DNA of 64,000 nucleotides, from assembly GCA_018267285.1 (NCBI GenBank), contig JAFDYU010000007.1, forward strand, positions 62,206 through 126,205, in the 5' to 3' direction. The position numbers and the translations under genes are program-made. Position 1 is the first letter of the stretch; each line of letters begins with the position of its first letter. The notes beneath the pieces were generated by a model that saw only the letters and a list, made by a program, of their open reading frames with translations, was not told the DNA's origin and did no database searches. Origin of the DNA: Bacteroidota bacterium. GTDB taxonomy: Bacteria > Bacteroidota > Bacteroidia > Cytophagales > Cyclobacteriaceae. Positions 1 through 8,599 of this stretch are shown here, piece after piece.

Positions 1-1
1 C

Positions 2-94
2 TTTGTGAAGCCCGGAAAAGAAAACCGCACTGTGCAAAATCTGGTCAACTCATTTTTGGTAAACCCGAAAAGCGCTGAGGTTTTGGTTTTTTGA
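2..94 (+). CDS. C-terminal end of an unidentified protein (partial, runs off the left edge)
   Basis: An open frame enters from the left edge and ends with TGA at 92-94. It encodes about 30 residues ending in SAEVLVF. The fragment is too short to assign to a family. It lies 77 nt upstream of the MoxR gene on the same strand, so it may belong to the same transcription unit. Nothing visible identifies its function. Confidence 0.5.
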   Translation, partial: FVKPGKENRTVQNLVNSFLVNPKSAEVLVF

Positions 95-171
95 AAAAGT
101 CCAATCGTATAGAAAACTATTCAAAACTTCGTTCGTATTAATTATACTTGCGGTTTGATAAACTCAGAACT

Positions 172-1161
172 ATGGCATTTGCAACAACAACGGAACAACA
201 ACAGGCGCATCAGGAAAAAATAAAACAGGTTTTTACCGAAGTTGGTAAAGTGGTGGTAGGCCAGGAATATATGGTAAACCGATTGCTGGTGGGTCTTTTT
301 ACCAACGGCCATATTTTATTGGAAGGTGTGCCCGGGTTGGCAAAAACGCTGACCATAAGCACGCTTGCCAAAGCCTTGCACCTCGATTTTCAGCGCATAC
401 AATTTACCCCCGATTTACTTCCGGCCGATTTGATCGGCACGATGATCTACAACCAGCGCGAAGGAAAATTTGAAGTGAAGAAAGGGCCGATATTCGCCAA
501 CATTATTTTGGCCGATGAAATCAACCGGTCGCCCGCCAAAGTGCAATCGGCTTTGCTCGAATCCATGCAGGAAAAACAAGTAACCATTGGCGAAACCACC
601 TTTAAACTCGATAAACCGTTTTTGGTGCTGGCCACTCAAAACCCCGTAGACCAGGAAGGAACGTATCCGTTGCCCGAAGCCCAAGTGGACCGCTTCATGA
701 TGAAAGTGTTTGTGGATTACCCCACTAAAGAAGAAGAACTTGAAATTATGCGCAGGATTTCGAACATGCAATTCTCGCTCGAAGTGAATACGGTGCTTAC
801 CAAAGAAGATATTTTTTCCATTCGCGATGAAGTGAACAAAGTAAAAATTTCGGAGTCGCTCGAAAAATACATCATTGAGTTGGTAACGGCTACGCGCAAG
901 CCCAAAGAATACAAACTCGACAAAGAGGCACAATACATACAGTTTGGAGCATCGCCCCGCGCCAGCATCAACCTGAATCTTTCGGCCAAAGCCACTGCCT
1001 ATATGGATGGCCGCGATTACGTGCTGCCCGAAGACATTAAAGAAGTGGCGTTGGATGTGATGAACCACCGCATCTTGCTGAACTACGAGGCCGAAGCCGA
1101 TGCCGTGAAAACGGCTGATATCATTAAAGCGTTACTCAACCGCGTACCGATCAGCAAATAG
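172..1161 (+). CDS. MoxR family AAA+ ATPase
   Basis: A 329-aa MoxR-type AAA+ ATPase. Walker A is seen as GVPGLAKT near residue 60 and Walker B as ILADEIN near residue 115, followed by sensor 1 (LATQNP) and the PLPEAQVDRF segment typical of MoxR. The C-terminal lid holds the GASPRAS motif. MoxR proteins act as chaperone-like ATPases that mature or activate partner proteins, often VWA-domain proteins. The usual DUF58/Bat partners are not downstream, where a TonB receptor follows instead. The ATG at 172 is preferred to the in-frame TTG at 148 because MoxR homologues start close to this point. The family call is firm, but the partner is unknown. Confidence 0.93.
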   Translation: MAFATTTEQQQAHQEKIKQVFTEVGKVVVGQEYMVNRLLVGLFTNGHILLEGVPGLAKTLTISTLAKALHLDFQRIQFTPDLLPADLIGTMIYNQREGKFEVKKGPIFANIILADEINRSPAKVQSALLESMQEKQVTIGETTFKLDKPFLVLATQNPVDQEGTYPLPEAQVDRFMMKVFVDYPTKEEELEIMRRISNMQFSLEVNTVLTKEDIFSIRDEVNKVKISESLEKYIIELVTATRKPKEYKLDKEAQYIQFGASPRASINLNLSAKATAYMDGRDYVLPEDIKEVALDVMNHRILLNYEAEADAVKTADIIKALLNRVPISK

Positions 1162-1284
1162 TCAAACAATTTTGTATCCATTTTATTTTGAGATAATATT
1201 TCTCTACTGATCTTAATGATTTAGTAACACAACCCATCAAATGGGGTAACCGTGCGTTGACACTTTTGCAGCAAAAAAAGCTGC

Positions 1285-4200
1285 ATGAAAAAAAATCTAC
1301 TTACTGCGTTTATTCTCTTGATTGGGGTAATCGGAGCCGCACAGGTTACTACCAGTGCGGTGAATGGCAAAATCGCTGACAGCAAAGGAGAAACCCTGCC
1401 GGGAGCTACTGTGCTGATCGTTTATAAACCTACCAATACTTCCCAAGGAGTTGAGGTAAACCTCGAAGGGCGTTACAATGTGGTAAACCTTACCCCGGGC
1501 GGGCCGTATGAAGTAACCGTTTCGTTTGTAGGCTATACAACTGAAAAATTTCATGATGTTTATTTAAAACTCGGTGAGACCCTAAAACTTGATGTCGTTC
1601 TTCAAGAAGAATCACACCAATTGAATGAAGTGGTTGTGACGGGCGTTAACCAGGAAGCAACGGAAAAAACGGGGGCTTCTACAAACGTTAACCGCCAGCA
1701 ACTCCAGTCGCTGCCCACGCTAACACGTAGTTTTTCTGATTTTACGAGATTGACCCCACAAAGCAGCAACAACTCCTTTGCGGGCACAAACTTCCGGTAC
1801 AACAACATTACATTAGATGGTGCAATCAATAACGATGCTATTGGCTTTAGCCCATCATTAGGCGGTATCAGCGGAACAGCAAACCAACCGGGCAGCAGCA
1901 CCAGAACAAACTCTTTCAGTTTAGATGCCATTCAGCAAGTGCAAGTACAAATTGCACCATACGATGTTTCGCTGGGCAATTTTACCGGTGGAAGCATCAA
2001 TGCCGTGTCGAGGAGCGGATCTAACACGGTAGAAGGCTCTGTATATGCTTTTGGAAGAGGTGCTGCCATTACCGGAAAATACAAAGGCTCGGATAAAATA
2101 AACGATGGAAGCATAAACAGTTCTTATTATGATTATCAAACGGGGTTCAGGCTCGGATTCCCCTTAGTAAAAGACAAATTGTTTTGGTTTACCAACGAAG
2201 AAATTACCAACAATTCTGTACCTGTTTTCTTCCCGGCTAATTCCCCGGGGTATTTTATGAATCAAACACTAAGTCAATTAGACAAAGGGGCTGTGCCAGC
2301 TTCGGAATCTGCGTATGCAAACATGGCTTTGGCGGATGTCATTATCGGCAAACTAAGTTCAATGCCAGTATCTGCTTACAATCCAATCGGTGGATTCAAC
2401 CCCGGAGCTACTGGTGCTTACAATATTTATTCAAAGAGCGTGAAATTCTTCAACCGTTTAGATTTTGTGATCAATAAAAAACATTCACTTGCTCTTCGCA
2501 ACAATACAATTATTTCATCGGCAAGTAATTTGGAGCGGTCAACAACCGAATTTCAATTTGGTAGTTATGACTTCATCCAGCACAACGCGAATAACAGTAC
2601 AGTGGCAGAATTGAAAAGTCGCTTTGCCAACAATGTAAGCAACAGTTTGATTGTAGGTTATACAGATATTAAAGATTACCGCGACCCAACCGGTACAGTT
2701 TTTCCCCAGATACAGATCAACGGCATCAGCGGGGGGCGCGTTTTAGTGGGCTCAAACCGCGAGGCAGGTATTTTCAACATGCGTCAACGCACGTTTGAAT
2801 TCACGGATAACTTGAAGTTTTTTACCGGAGACCACATGGTTACAATCGGTACTCACAACGAATTTTATAAAATCAATTATGGGTTTATCAACTCCTGGAA
2901 CGGCCGTTTTGATTACAGCAGCATGGACAATTTTTTACAAGATGCCCCCACTCGCATGAGGGCATTGTACCATACAACCGATAACTCGCGTACGGCTCAG
3001 TACAACAATGCCGCCAACGTAGGTGCCTTTAAGGTGCTACTCACAAGCTTGTATGCACAAGATCAATGGATAAAAGGGAATTTGACCCTGACCTACGGAT
3101 TAAGAGCTGACCTGCCGATTATGTCAACCGGCCCTGATGGGCTATCCCGCAGTAAGTTTCCCGCAAGCCCAGCGAATTATGGAACTACCTTTACGTACAA
3201 CAATCCGTCAACAATAAGCACCCAATATTTTAGCAGGGTTTATGTATCTCCGCGCATTGGATTTAACTATGATGCGAAAGGAGACCAGCACGTAATTTTA
3301 CGCGGTGGAGCAGGCTTATTTACAGGCAGAATTCCCTTCGCCTGGATTGGGTATTCATTTATTAACAATGGCTCAAGTTTTAATGCCTTAGATTTAAATC
3401 CACCGGCAAAAGGAACTACGATCCCTACAGACCAAACTCAATTTGGTGCGTTCGCTGCGGCCAATGGATCAAAGAATAGAACTGAGATTAACTTGCTCGA
3501 TAAAAGCTTCTCCTTGCCGCGCATGTGGAGAAGCAACATTGCTGCGGATGTAGCTCTGGGCAATGGTTATAAACTTACCCTGGAAGCAATTTATACGAAG
3601 ACGATCAAAGACGTAATGATTAAGCAAGTGAATTTAAAAGACTCGGTTGGGTATGCTTCATACGATCCGAGTCATTTGCAGCCTCTTTATTTGGCGCCAC
3701 CCTCAAGTTTTACAACAGCAACCGGTCAAAGGATTAGTAATAATTTTTCAAGTGTGTACTTGATCACTAATACAGACAAAGGATATCGTTACCAGTTAAC
3801 CGCACAGATTTCAAAATCCTATCCGTTTGGATTGAGTTTTATGGCTGCGTACACGTATGGCCAATCGAAAGATGTTTTGAACGGCATCCGCAACTCTCCC
3901 GAATCGGGATGGCAAACCAATCAAGGACTGAACCCGAATAATCTCGGCCTTGCTTACTCAAACTTCGACATCCGCCACCGCATCGTAAGCACAATTCAGT
4001 ACAAAAAAAACTGGGGAACCAAAGGAACCTCATGCCTATCTTTAATCCCCACGTTCCAATCAGGTTCACCCTTTAGTTACGGTATTACGTCAAGTAACAA
4101 CCTGACAAAAAATGGTCAGCAAGTTGATATGTTCTACATTCCAAAAGCAGGAGAGGATCCGTATCATTTGAATACTACGGATGCAACCGGCACAATGAAT

Positions 4201-4605
4201 GCGAACTTTAATAATTTCATCAGCAATGATGCCTATTTAAGCAAACACCGTGGACAATTCACAGAACGAAACGGTGCGCGCACACCCTGGAACAATCAAA
4301 TGGATTTGCGCCTGATGCACGATTTCCCCATCAACACCGGTAAGAAGGTAAATATATTGCAAGTCACTTTCGATATCATCAACTTCAGCAACCTGATCAG
4401 CAAGCACTGGGGAGTGTATTACTTCACGCCCAACACAATCAACTCTTCAGTTGACCCCGGGTTGGGAATCACTACACGTGCCTATAACTTAGGCACCGGG
4501 CTATACGATATTACGGGTACGTATAACACACCCACTTCCAAGTGGTCAGTCGATCAATTTAGTTCGCGTTGGCAAGCGCAACTGGGTTTGAGATACAGCT
4601 TTTAG
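1285..4605 (+). CDS. TonB-dependent outer-membrane receptor with N-terminal carboxypeptidase-regulatory-like domain (Oar-like)
   Basis: A 1106-aa outer-membrane protein. Residues 1-19 form a signal peptide ending in GAAQ. An Ig-like CarboxypepD_reg domain follows at about 23-110 (GKIADSKGETLPGATV). A plug domain begins after the TonB-box-like LNEVVVTG near 117, and the remainder is a beta-barrel ending in an aromatic residue (LGLRYSF). The large size and architecture match the Oar-like receptors of Bacteroidota, which import bulky substrates or export/anchor surface factors. No SusD-like partner is adjacent, so the substrate cannot be inferred. A hairpin terminator lies about 30 nt after the stop codon. 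Confidence 0.92.
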   Translation: MKKNLLTAFILLIGVIGAAQVTTSAVNGKIADSKGETLPGATVLIVYKPTNTSQGVEVNLEGRYNVVNLTPGGPYEVTVSFVGYTTEKFHDVYLKLGETLKLDVVLQEESHQLNEVVVTGVNQEATEKTGASTNVNRQQLQSLPTLTRSFSDFTRLTPQSSNNSFAGTNFRYNNITLDGAINNDAIGFSPSLGGISGTANQPGSSTRTNSFSLDAIQQVQVQIAPYDVSLGNFTGGSINAVSRSGSNTVEGSVYAFGRGAAITGKYKGSDKINDGSINSSYYDYQTGFRLGFPLVKDKLFWFTNEEITNNSVPVFFPANSPGYFMNQTLSQLDKGAVPASESAYANMALADVIIGKLSSMPVSAYNPIGGFNPGATGAYNIYSKSVKFFNRLDFVINKKHSLALRNNTIISSASNLERSTTEFQFGSYDFIQHNANNSTVAELKSRFANNVSNSLIVGYTDIKDYRDPTGTVFPQIQINGISGGRVLVGSNREAGIFNMRQRTFEFTDNLKFFTGDHMVTIGTHNEFYKINYGFINSWNGRFDYSSMDNFLQDAPTRMRALYHTTDNSRTAQYNNAANVGAFKVLLTSLYAQDQWIKGNLTLTYGLRADLPIMSTGPDGLSRSKFPASPANYGTTFTYNNPSTISTQYFSRVYVSPRIGFNYDAKGDQHVILRGGAGLFTGRIPFAWIGYSFINNGSSFNALDLNPPAKGTTIPTDQTQFGAFAAANGSKNRTEINLLDKSFSLPRMWRSNIAADVALGNGYKLTLEAIYTKTIKDVMIKQVNLKDSVGYASYDPSHLQPLYLAPPSSFTTATGQRISNNFSSVYLITNTDKGYRYQLTAQISKSYPFGLSFMAAYTYGQSKDVLNGIRNSPESGWQTNQGLNPNNLGLAYSNFDIRHRIVSTIQYKKNWGTKGTSCLSLIPTFQSGSPFSYGITSSNNLTKNGQQVDMFYIPKAGEDPYHLNTTDATGTMNANFNNFISNDAYLSKHRGQFTERNGARTPWNNQMDLRLMHDFPINTGKKVNILQVTFDIINFSNLISKHWGVYYFTPNTINSSVDPGLGITTRAYNLGTGLYDITGTYNTPTSKWSVDQFSSRWQAQLGLRYSF

Positions 4606-4633
4606 CTTACGTTCTTAAGTAGTTAGAATGAAG

Positions 4634-4656
4634 CCCTGCAACAATGCGGGGTTTTT
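4634..4656 (+). terminator. Rho-independent terminator after the TonB receptor gene
   Basis: Stem CCCTGCA / TGCGGGG (7 bp with one G-T wobble) around the loop ACAA, followed immediately by TTTTT. It is correctly placed to end the receptor transcript and lies 4 nt beyond the stop codon of the convergent gene. Confidence 0.75.
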
Positions 4657-4659
4657 CTG

Positions 4660-5358
4660 TTAATTGATTTTCCGTAGCCTTTCTAGGTGTGTCTCTTTCA
4701 CTTTTTTAATTTGAACGGCCGCGTTGGTTAGTGAGTCTTGCGCTTTTTTGTTTTTCTCCAATTTCACGTTCAACACTTCGTGTTCCAACTTGTTGAGCAT
4801 CGTAGATTTTTCCAACCTGATTTTTTCCTGTTCATTGTTGGTAAGCTGCAGCGTAAGGTCTTTGTTCTGGTTGACTAATTTTTGTTTTTGCTTCTCTACC
4901 GCATCGGCTGCCTCTTGCGTTTCGTTGATTTGGCCTTGTACTTTGTTTTGATAATATTTTATGCCGAATTGATACACCAGTTTTTCCAACTGTTTGTTGG
5001 CCGCAGCTACGTCTTTTTCGTTCCACTCGGTGGGGTTGATGCCCAGCCACACGCGGGTTTGCGTGCCGCTTTCGAATGTGTACGCATAGACAATTCCGTT
5101 GGGGTAAACCGTTCCGTTAAAATTAGGTTCCGTAACCACAACCGGTTCCGATGAAAATAATTTAACCCTGCCCCATTCTTTTAAAAACTTGCCCCACTGC
5201 AAACCCACCTCGGCAAGCTTGCCTTCGAGCTCGGTAGCGTAGCCACCCATACTTTCGTTTTTAATTTTTTCGTTTTGGGTTTTTACAGTCACGGTCTGCG
5301 CAAAACTTAGAGTGCCAAAAAATAGAAGAGCACTTGCAGCGTAAAACTTGTTTATCAT
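4660..5358 (-). CDS. Secreted coiled-coil protein of unknown function
   Basis: A 232-aa protein beginning with a cleavable signal peptide (MINKFYAASALLFFGTLSFAQ). The central part contains Trp-rich segments (LQWGKFLKEWG, TRVWLGINPTEW). The C-terminal 100 residues are a charged, heptad-like Gln/Lys/Glu-rich coiled coil. I do not recognise the family. An upstream in-frame start at 5397 would add 13 residues before the signal peptide and would overlap the divergent epimerase gene, so the ATG at 5358 is chosen. It is probably periplasmic. The divergent neighbour begins only 32 nt away, so their promoters must overlap. Confidence 0.75.
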   Translation of the reverse strand: MINKFYAASALLFFGTLSFAQTVTVKTQNEKIKNESMGGYATELEGKLAEVGLQWGKFLKEWGRVKLFSSEPVVVTEPNFNGTVYPNGIVYAYTFESGTQTRVWLGINPTEWNEKDVAAANKQLEKLVYQFGIKYYQNKVQGQINETQEAADAVEKQKQKLVNQNKDLTLQLTNNEQEKIRLEKSTMLNKLEHEVLNVKLEKNKKAQDSLTNAAVQIKKVKETHLERLRKIN

Positions 5359-5390
5359 AGAAACGTTAATTTGTGTCAAAGCTAAAAATA

Positions 5391-6290
5391 ATGGCACACA
5401 AAATCTTGATCACGGGGGCAAGTGGGTTGATCGGGCAGAAATTAACCGATGAGTTGATAAAGCTGAGGCACTCGGTTGTGCACTTCAGCCGAACGTTACA
5501 ACAAGGAAAGGTTAAAACGTTTGTCTGGAATATTTTTTCCGGTGAAGTTGATCCAACTGCTTTAGAAGGAGTAGATACCATTATTCATCTAGCCGGTGCC
5601 GGAATAGCCGATAAACGATGGACGCCATCGAGAAAAAAAGAAATTCTGGAAAGCCGCACCCGGTCAACACAACTGCTTTTCGAGACTTTAAAAAATAACT
5701 CCAATCAAGTTCGTTCGTTCATCTCTGCTTCCGCGATCGGCTATTATGGATTTAACGAAGAAAAGATTTTTGTCGAAACCGATGGCCCCGGCAATGATTT
5801 TTTGGCTTGCGTAACACAACGATGGGAAGCCGAGGCAGATAAAATAAATGAACTGGGAATACGGGTGGTGAAAATCAGAATTGGCATTGTGCTGAGCAAG
5901 CGCGGAGGAGCCCTCGCAAAAATGGCTAAGCCTATAAACTATTTTGTAGGCTCGCCACTCGGCACAGGCAAGCAAATGATGTCGTGGATACACCTCGATG
6001 ATCTCTGTTCTATTTTTAGCAAAGCAGTGGATGATGCTAAAATATACGGTGCATATAATGCGATTGCGGGTTGGAACACCAATGCTGAAGTAATCAATGC
6101 ACTCGCAAAAATTTTGAATAAACCAATTTGGCTGCCCAACGTTCCGGCATTCGCATTGAAAATGATTTTAGGTAAAATGAGTGAGATGGTTTTAAACGGG
6201 AGCCGTGTATCTTCCGAAAAAATTAAAAATACCGGGTTTCATTTTAAATTTTCAAAACTTGAAGAAGCGCTGGCCGACTTGTTTAATTGA
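5391..6290 (+). CDS. TIGR01777-type NAD(P)-binding epimerase (SDR39U1/YfcH family)
   Basis: A 299-aa extended-SDR protein. The N-terminal Rossmann motif is GASGLIG at residues 9-15. IHLAGAGIADKRW near residue 65 and SASAIGYYG near residue 115 are hallmarks of the TIGR01777/YfcH family. The C-terminal part has the MVLNGSRVSSEK segment, also typical of that family. The physiological substrate of these putative nucleoside-diphosphate-sugar epimerases is not established. The ATG at 5391 gives the canonical MAHKILITGASG start; an in-frame GTG at 5373 is less likely. Confidence 0.93.
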   Translation: MAHKILITGASGLIGQKLTDELIKLRHSVVHFSRTLQQGKVKTFVWNIFSGEVDPTALEGVDTIIHLAGAGIADKRWTPSRKKEILESRTRSTQLLFETLKNNSNQVRSFISASAIGYYGFNEEKIFVETDGPGNDFLACVTQRWEAEADKINELGIRVVKIRIGIVLSKRGGALAKMAKPINYFVGSPLGTGKQMMSWIHLDDLCSIFSKAVDDAKIYGAYNAIAGWNTNAEVINALAKILNKPIWLPNVPAFALKMILGKMSEMVLNGSRVSSEKIKNTGFHFKFSKLEEALADLFN

Positions 6291-6309
6291 TGATACGCAA
6301 GATAGGATT

Positions 6310-6392
6310 CGTCATTGCGAGCGCAGCGAAGCAATCCCGAATTACAGTGCAGAAATGGGATTGCTTCGGTCGTGCCCTCCCTCGCAATGACG
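6310..6392. repeat. REP-like inverted repeat pair
   Basis: The left arm begins CGTCATTGCGAG and continues to GAAGCAATCCC; the right arm reads GGGATTGCTTCG to CTCGCAATGACG. Each arm can itself fold (ATTGC / GCAAT stem), and the arms are reverse complements of one another at their ends. The element fills most of the gap between two genes and codes for nothing. Palindromes of this type recur in many Bacteroidota genomes. The left-arm loop contains GAGC-N4-CGA, the same skeleton as the hairpins at 47.0-47.8 kb. Confidence 0.85.
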
Positions 6393-6407
6393 TATTATTT
6401 ATTGTTT

Positions 6408-6419
6408 TGCGTAACATCA
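6408..6419 (+). repeat. 12-nt repeated tag TGCGTAACATCA, copy 1
   Basis: Exact match to the sequences at 19454-19465 and 37297-37308, all in the same orientation and each upstream of a plus-strand gene. This copy lies 16 nt after the REP-like palindrome and 40 nt before the LOG-family start codon. Flanking bases are also partly shared with copy 3 (GTTA follows). The function is unknown. Confidence 0.6.
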
Positions 6420-6459
6420 GTTATTTTGTAAAATTCTGTAATTTGAAATTTTAATAGAT

Positions 6460-7212
6460 ATGACGCCAGCAAAAAAGAAAGCGACAACCGAATTAATGCA
6501 ACAGGCTCTCGAAGAAGAACACCGCATCCGCGAGGCATTTAAAGACAAAAACTGGTCGGAGATCAAAAGCTCCGACTCGTGGGTGATTTTTAAAGTGATG
6601 AGCGAGTTTGTGGAGGGCTTCGAAAAAATGGCGAAGATCGGCCCGTGTGTAACTATTTTCGGATCGGCCCGAATCAAGCCCAGCAATCCATATTACAAAA
6701 CTGCCGAAGATATTGCCGAGCGGTTGGTGCAACAGGGCTACGGAGTAATCACGGGTGGAGGCCCCGGCATTATGGAGGCGGGCAACAAGGGCGCTCGCAA
6801 AGCCGGGGGTAAATCTGTGGGCTTAAATATTTATTTGCCGCACGAACAGAAAGGAAACATCTACATCGACCCCGATAAGCTCATTACGTTCGATTATTTT
6901 TTCGTTCGCAAAGTAATTTTTGTAAAGTATTCGCAAGGATTTATTGTGATGCCCGGTGGCTTCGGAACGCTGGACGAACTCTCGGAAGCGTTGACGCTGA
7001 TTCAAACCAAAAAAATTGGGCGCTTCCCCATTGTGATGGTGGGCAAAAAATTCTGGGCCGGTATGATCGACTGGTTTAAGCAAGTGTTGGTAGAAGAAAA
7101 GATGATCAGCCCCGAAGACCTCGATCTTTTTAATTTGGTCGATACACCCGAAGAGGCGGTGGCGGTGATCGAAGAGTTTTACGGAAAATATTTGTTGTCG
7201 CCCAACTTTTAA
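6460..7212 (+). CDS. LOG family protein (TIGR00730, cytokinin-riboside-phosphate phosphoribohydrolase-like)
   Basis: A 250-aa protein with the Rossmann-like lysine-decarboxylase-like fold. Diagnostic motifs are GGGPGIMEAGNKGA near residue 107 and PGGFGTLDE near 165, which form the nucleotide-monophosphate binding and catalytic site of LOG enzymes. These hydrolyse N6-modified AMP to release the base and ribose-5-phosphate; bacterial members often act on AMP-like nucleotides. The roughly 50-residue N-terminal helical extension is common in Bacteroidota members. The gene stands alone between a REP-like element and the convergent arsenate reductase gene. Confidence 0.92.
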   Translation: MTPAKKKATTELMQQALEEEHRIREAFKDKNWSEIKSSDSWVIFKVMSEFVEGFEKMAKIGPCVTIFGSARIKPSNPYYKTAEDIAERLVQQGYGVITGGGPGIMEAGNKGARKAGGKSVGLNIYLPHEQKGNIYIDPDKLITFDYFFVRKVIFVKYSQGFIVMPGGFGTLDELSEALTLIQTKKIGRFPIVMVGKKFWAGMIDWFKQVLVEEKMISPEDLDLFNLVDTPEEAVAVIEEFYGKYLLSPNF

Positions 7213-7245
7213 GAATACGCCCGTAGTCCTGTTGAAAGTCGATCG

Positions 7246-7650
7246 CTACGCGTGAGCCCACTTGATTTTCCCCAACAGCGTTTTCACTTTTTGTTCGATC
7301 AAATTTTTTACTTCGTTAAAACCGGATTCATCCATATCGCGTGGATCGGGAATGTTCCAGTCTTCGCGGTGTTTGGCTTTTACCATCGGGCACTCATCGC
7401 CACAGCCCATTGTGATGGCGTATTCGTATTCGGTTTTCGGAATTTCTTCCAACGATTTCGAGCGATGCGCGGTTAAATCGTACCCCGATAGTTTCATTGC
7501 GTCAATCGCTTTGGGGTTGATTTTCCCCGATGGGCGCGAACCGGCACTGAATGCTTCCACAAAATTTTTTCCGTGAATCGTTGCGAACGCTTCAGCCAGT
7601 TGGCTGCGGTTGGAGTTTTCCACACAGACAAACAGAATTTTTTTCTTCAT
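7246..7650 (-). CDS. arsC: Arsenate reductase, LMW protein-tyrosine-phosphatase fold (thioredoxin-type ArsC)
   Basis: A 134-aa protein whose N-terminus holds the CX5R phosphatase loop (CVENSNR) used by arsenate reductases of the Staphylococcus pI258 type. The redox segment MGCGDECP near residue 80 supplies the additional cysteines, and the DPRD acid segment lies near residue 100. It reduces arsenate to arsenite in the cytoplasm using thiol relay. It is the last gene of a three-gene minus-strand operon (ArsR regulator, ArsI/CadI-like enzyme, ArsC), with a 10-nt gap to the previous gene. No arsenite efflux pump is present in the window. Confidence 0.93.
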   Translation of the reverse strand: MKKKILFVCVENSNRSQLAEAFATIHGKNFVEAFSAGSRPSGKINPKAIDAMKLSGYDLTAHRSKSLEEIPKTEYEYAITMGCGDECPMVKAKHREDWNIPDPRDMDESGFNEVKNLIEQKVKTLLGKIKWAHA

Positions 7651-7660
7651 TCGCCCAAAT

Positions 7661-8098
7661 TTATACGGCTGGCGTGCAACACGCTATGGCCGTTTCGGTT
7701 TCGTAGTGCGGATCGTTGAAATCGGCATCGGCATGGAAATAATAAACTTCCCACTGAACGCCATCGGGGTCGTTCACCCAAAATTTGTCTTGTTTGGCGT
7801 AGCAACAATTGGTACCCACTTCTTCGCGTGCCACAATTTGCTTTTTGCGCGCTTCCCACAGCCGGATGTTCAATTCTTCAACGGTCTCTACCTGAAATCC
7901 GAGGTGCCCGAAATTTTGCTGCACCCGCTCTTTATTTTCTACAAACGAAATAATGAGCGATGGATTCTCCAACACATATTTGGCATACCCCGGTTTCACT
8001 TTGGCCGGCTCTTGATTAAAAAAAGTAGTGTAGAAGCCAATGCTTTTTTCAAGATCGCTTACGTACAAGCCCACGTGCATTCTTGGGAACGGATTCAT
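7661..8098 (-). CDS. ArsI/CadI family glyoxalase-fold protein (putative C-As lyase or metal-inducible protein)
   Basis: A 145-aa vicinal-oxygen-chelate protein. It has the N-terminal MHVGLYVSDLEKSIGFYTTFF strand-helix and the signature TNCCYAKQDKFWVNDPDG, which matches the paired-Cys motif of ArsI C-As lyases and CadI proteins. ArsI demethylates organoarsenicals by Fe(II)-dependent cleavage; CadI is metal-inducible and of unclear activity. The location between arsR and arsC favours a role in arsenic handling. The C-terminus ends in a second Cys pair (CCTPAV). The ATG at 8098 fits the family; an upstream in-frame start would overlap arsR. Confidence 0.88.
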   Translation of the reverse strand: MNPFPRMHVGLYVSDLEKSIGFYTTFFNQEPAKVKPGYAKYVLENPSLIISFVENKERVQQNFGHLGFQVETVEELNIRLWEARKKQIVAREEVGTNCCYAKQDKFWVNDPDGVQWEVYYFHADADFNDPHYETETAIACCTPAV

Positions 8099-8117
8099 AA
8101 AATTAAATTTTAATAGT

Positions 8118-8450
8118 TTAACAACAATTTGAATTTTGCACTTTGGTGCGATTAAAAAACTCGGTAAATGTTTTTTCAAACTTTTCAAATGTCTTCCAGT
8201 TGATGCAGTAGCACGACTTCACGCCATCTACCGTACCGATGATGAGGCCCGCGTTGAGGAGCTCTTTCAGATGCTGCGAAACGGTGGATTGCGCCAGGGG
8301 CAACACCCCCACAATTTCACCGCAAATACATTCTTCGCGTTTGGCAATTTCTTTTAAAATGGCCACGCGTGCCGGGTGCGCAATCACTTTCGCAAACGCG
8401 GCCAGTTCAATTTCTTTTTTATTAAATTCTTCGGTTCTTACGGCTGCCAT
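8118..8450 (-). CDS. arsR: ArsR/SmtB family metalloid-responsive repressor
   Basis: A 110-aa winged-helix repressor. AFAKVIAHPARVAILKEIA begins the fold, ECICGEIVGVL carries the Cys-x-Cys metalloid site in the alpha-3 region, and AQSTVSQHLKELLNAGLI is the recognition helix. Two more cysteines end the protein (NSNCC). It is expected to repress its own operon until As(III) or a similar thiophile binds. The ATG at 8450 lies 14 nt from a perfect palindrome, which fits autoregulation. It is the first gene of the operon, ahead of the ArsI/CadI-like and arsC genes. Confidence 0.93.
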   Translation of the reverse strand: MAAVRTEEFNKKEIELAAFAKVIAHPARVAILKEIAKREECICGEIVGVLPLAQSTVSQHLKELLNAGLIIGTVDGVKSCYCINWKTFEKFEKTFTEFFNRTKVQNSNCC

Positions 8451-8463
8451 TTCTTTAATTGTA

Positions 8464-8481
8464 TATCGTAAATATACGATA
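8464..8481 (-). promoter_or_regulatory. Probable ArsR operator overlapping the arsR promoter
   Basis: Perfect inverted repeat TATCGTA-AATA-TACGATA located 14-31 nt upstream of the arsR start codon. On the minus strand the centre reads TATATTTA, close to the Bacteroidota -7 consensus TAnnTTTG, so bound repressor would cover the promoter. The position and symmetry are those expected for an ArsR/SmtB site. Confidence 0.75.
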
Positions 8482-8545
8482 CATTTTAAAATAGGTTGCG
8501 AAAGCACAACATTTTTTTCAATCCTGAAGCACGTGTAATGAAAAG

Positions 8546-8577
8546 TTTGATTTTGGCCTCCATTTTCCCGATTTTTG
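8546..8577 (+). promoter_or_regulatory. Candidate Bacteroidota-type promoter for the nucleoside phosphorylase operon
   Basis: A TTTG at 8546-8549 is separated by 20 nt from GATTTTTG at 8570-8577, which matches the -7 consensus TAnnTTTG except for its first base. The start codon follows 22 nt downstream. This is a consensus match only. Confidence 0.4.
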
Positions 8578-8599
8578 ATAGGTTCTTATCACGTTAATT

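Noticed and set aside
415-1068. Long minus-strand open frame opposite the MoxR gene
   Set aside because: Low-complexity His/Phe-rich translation antisense to a clear ATPase gene; a shadow frame.
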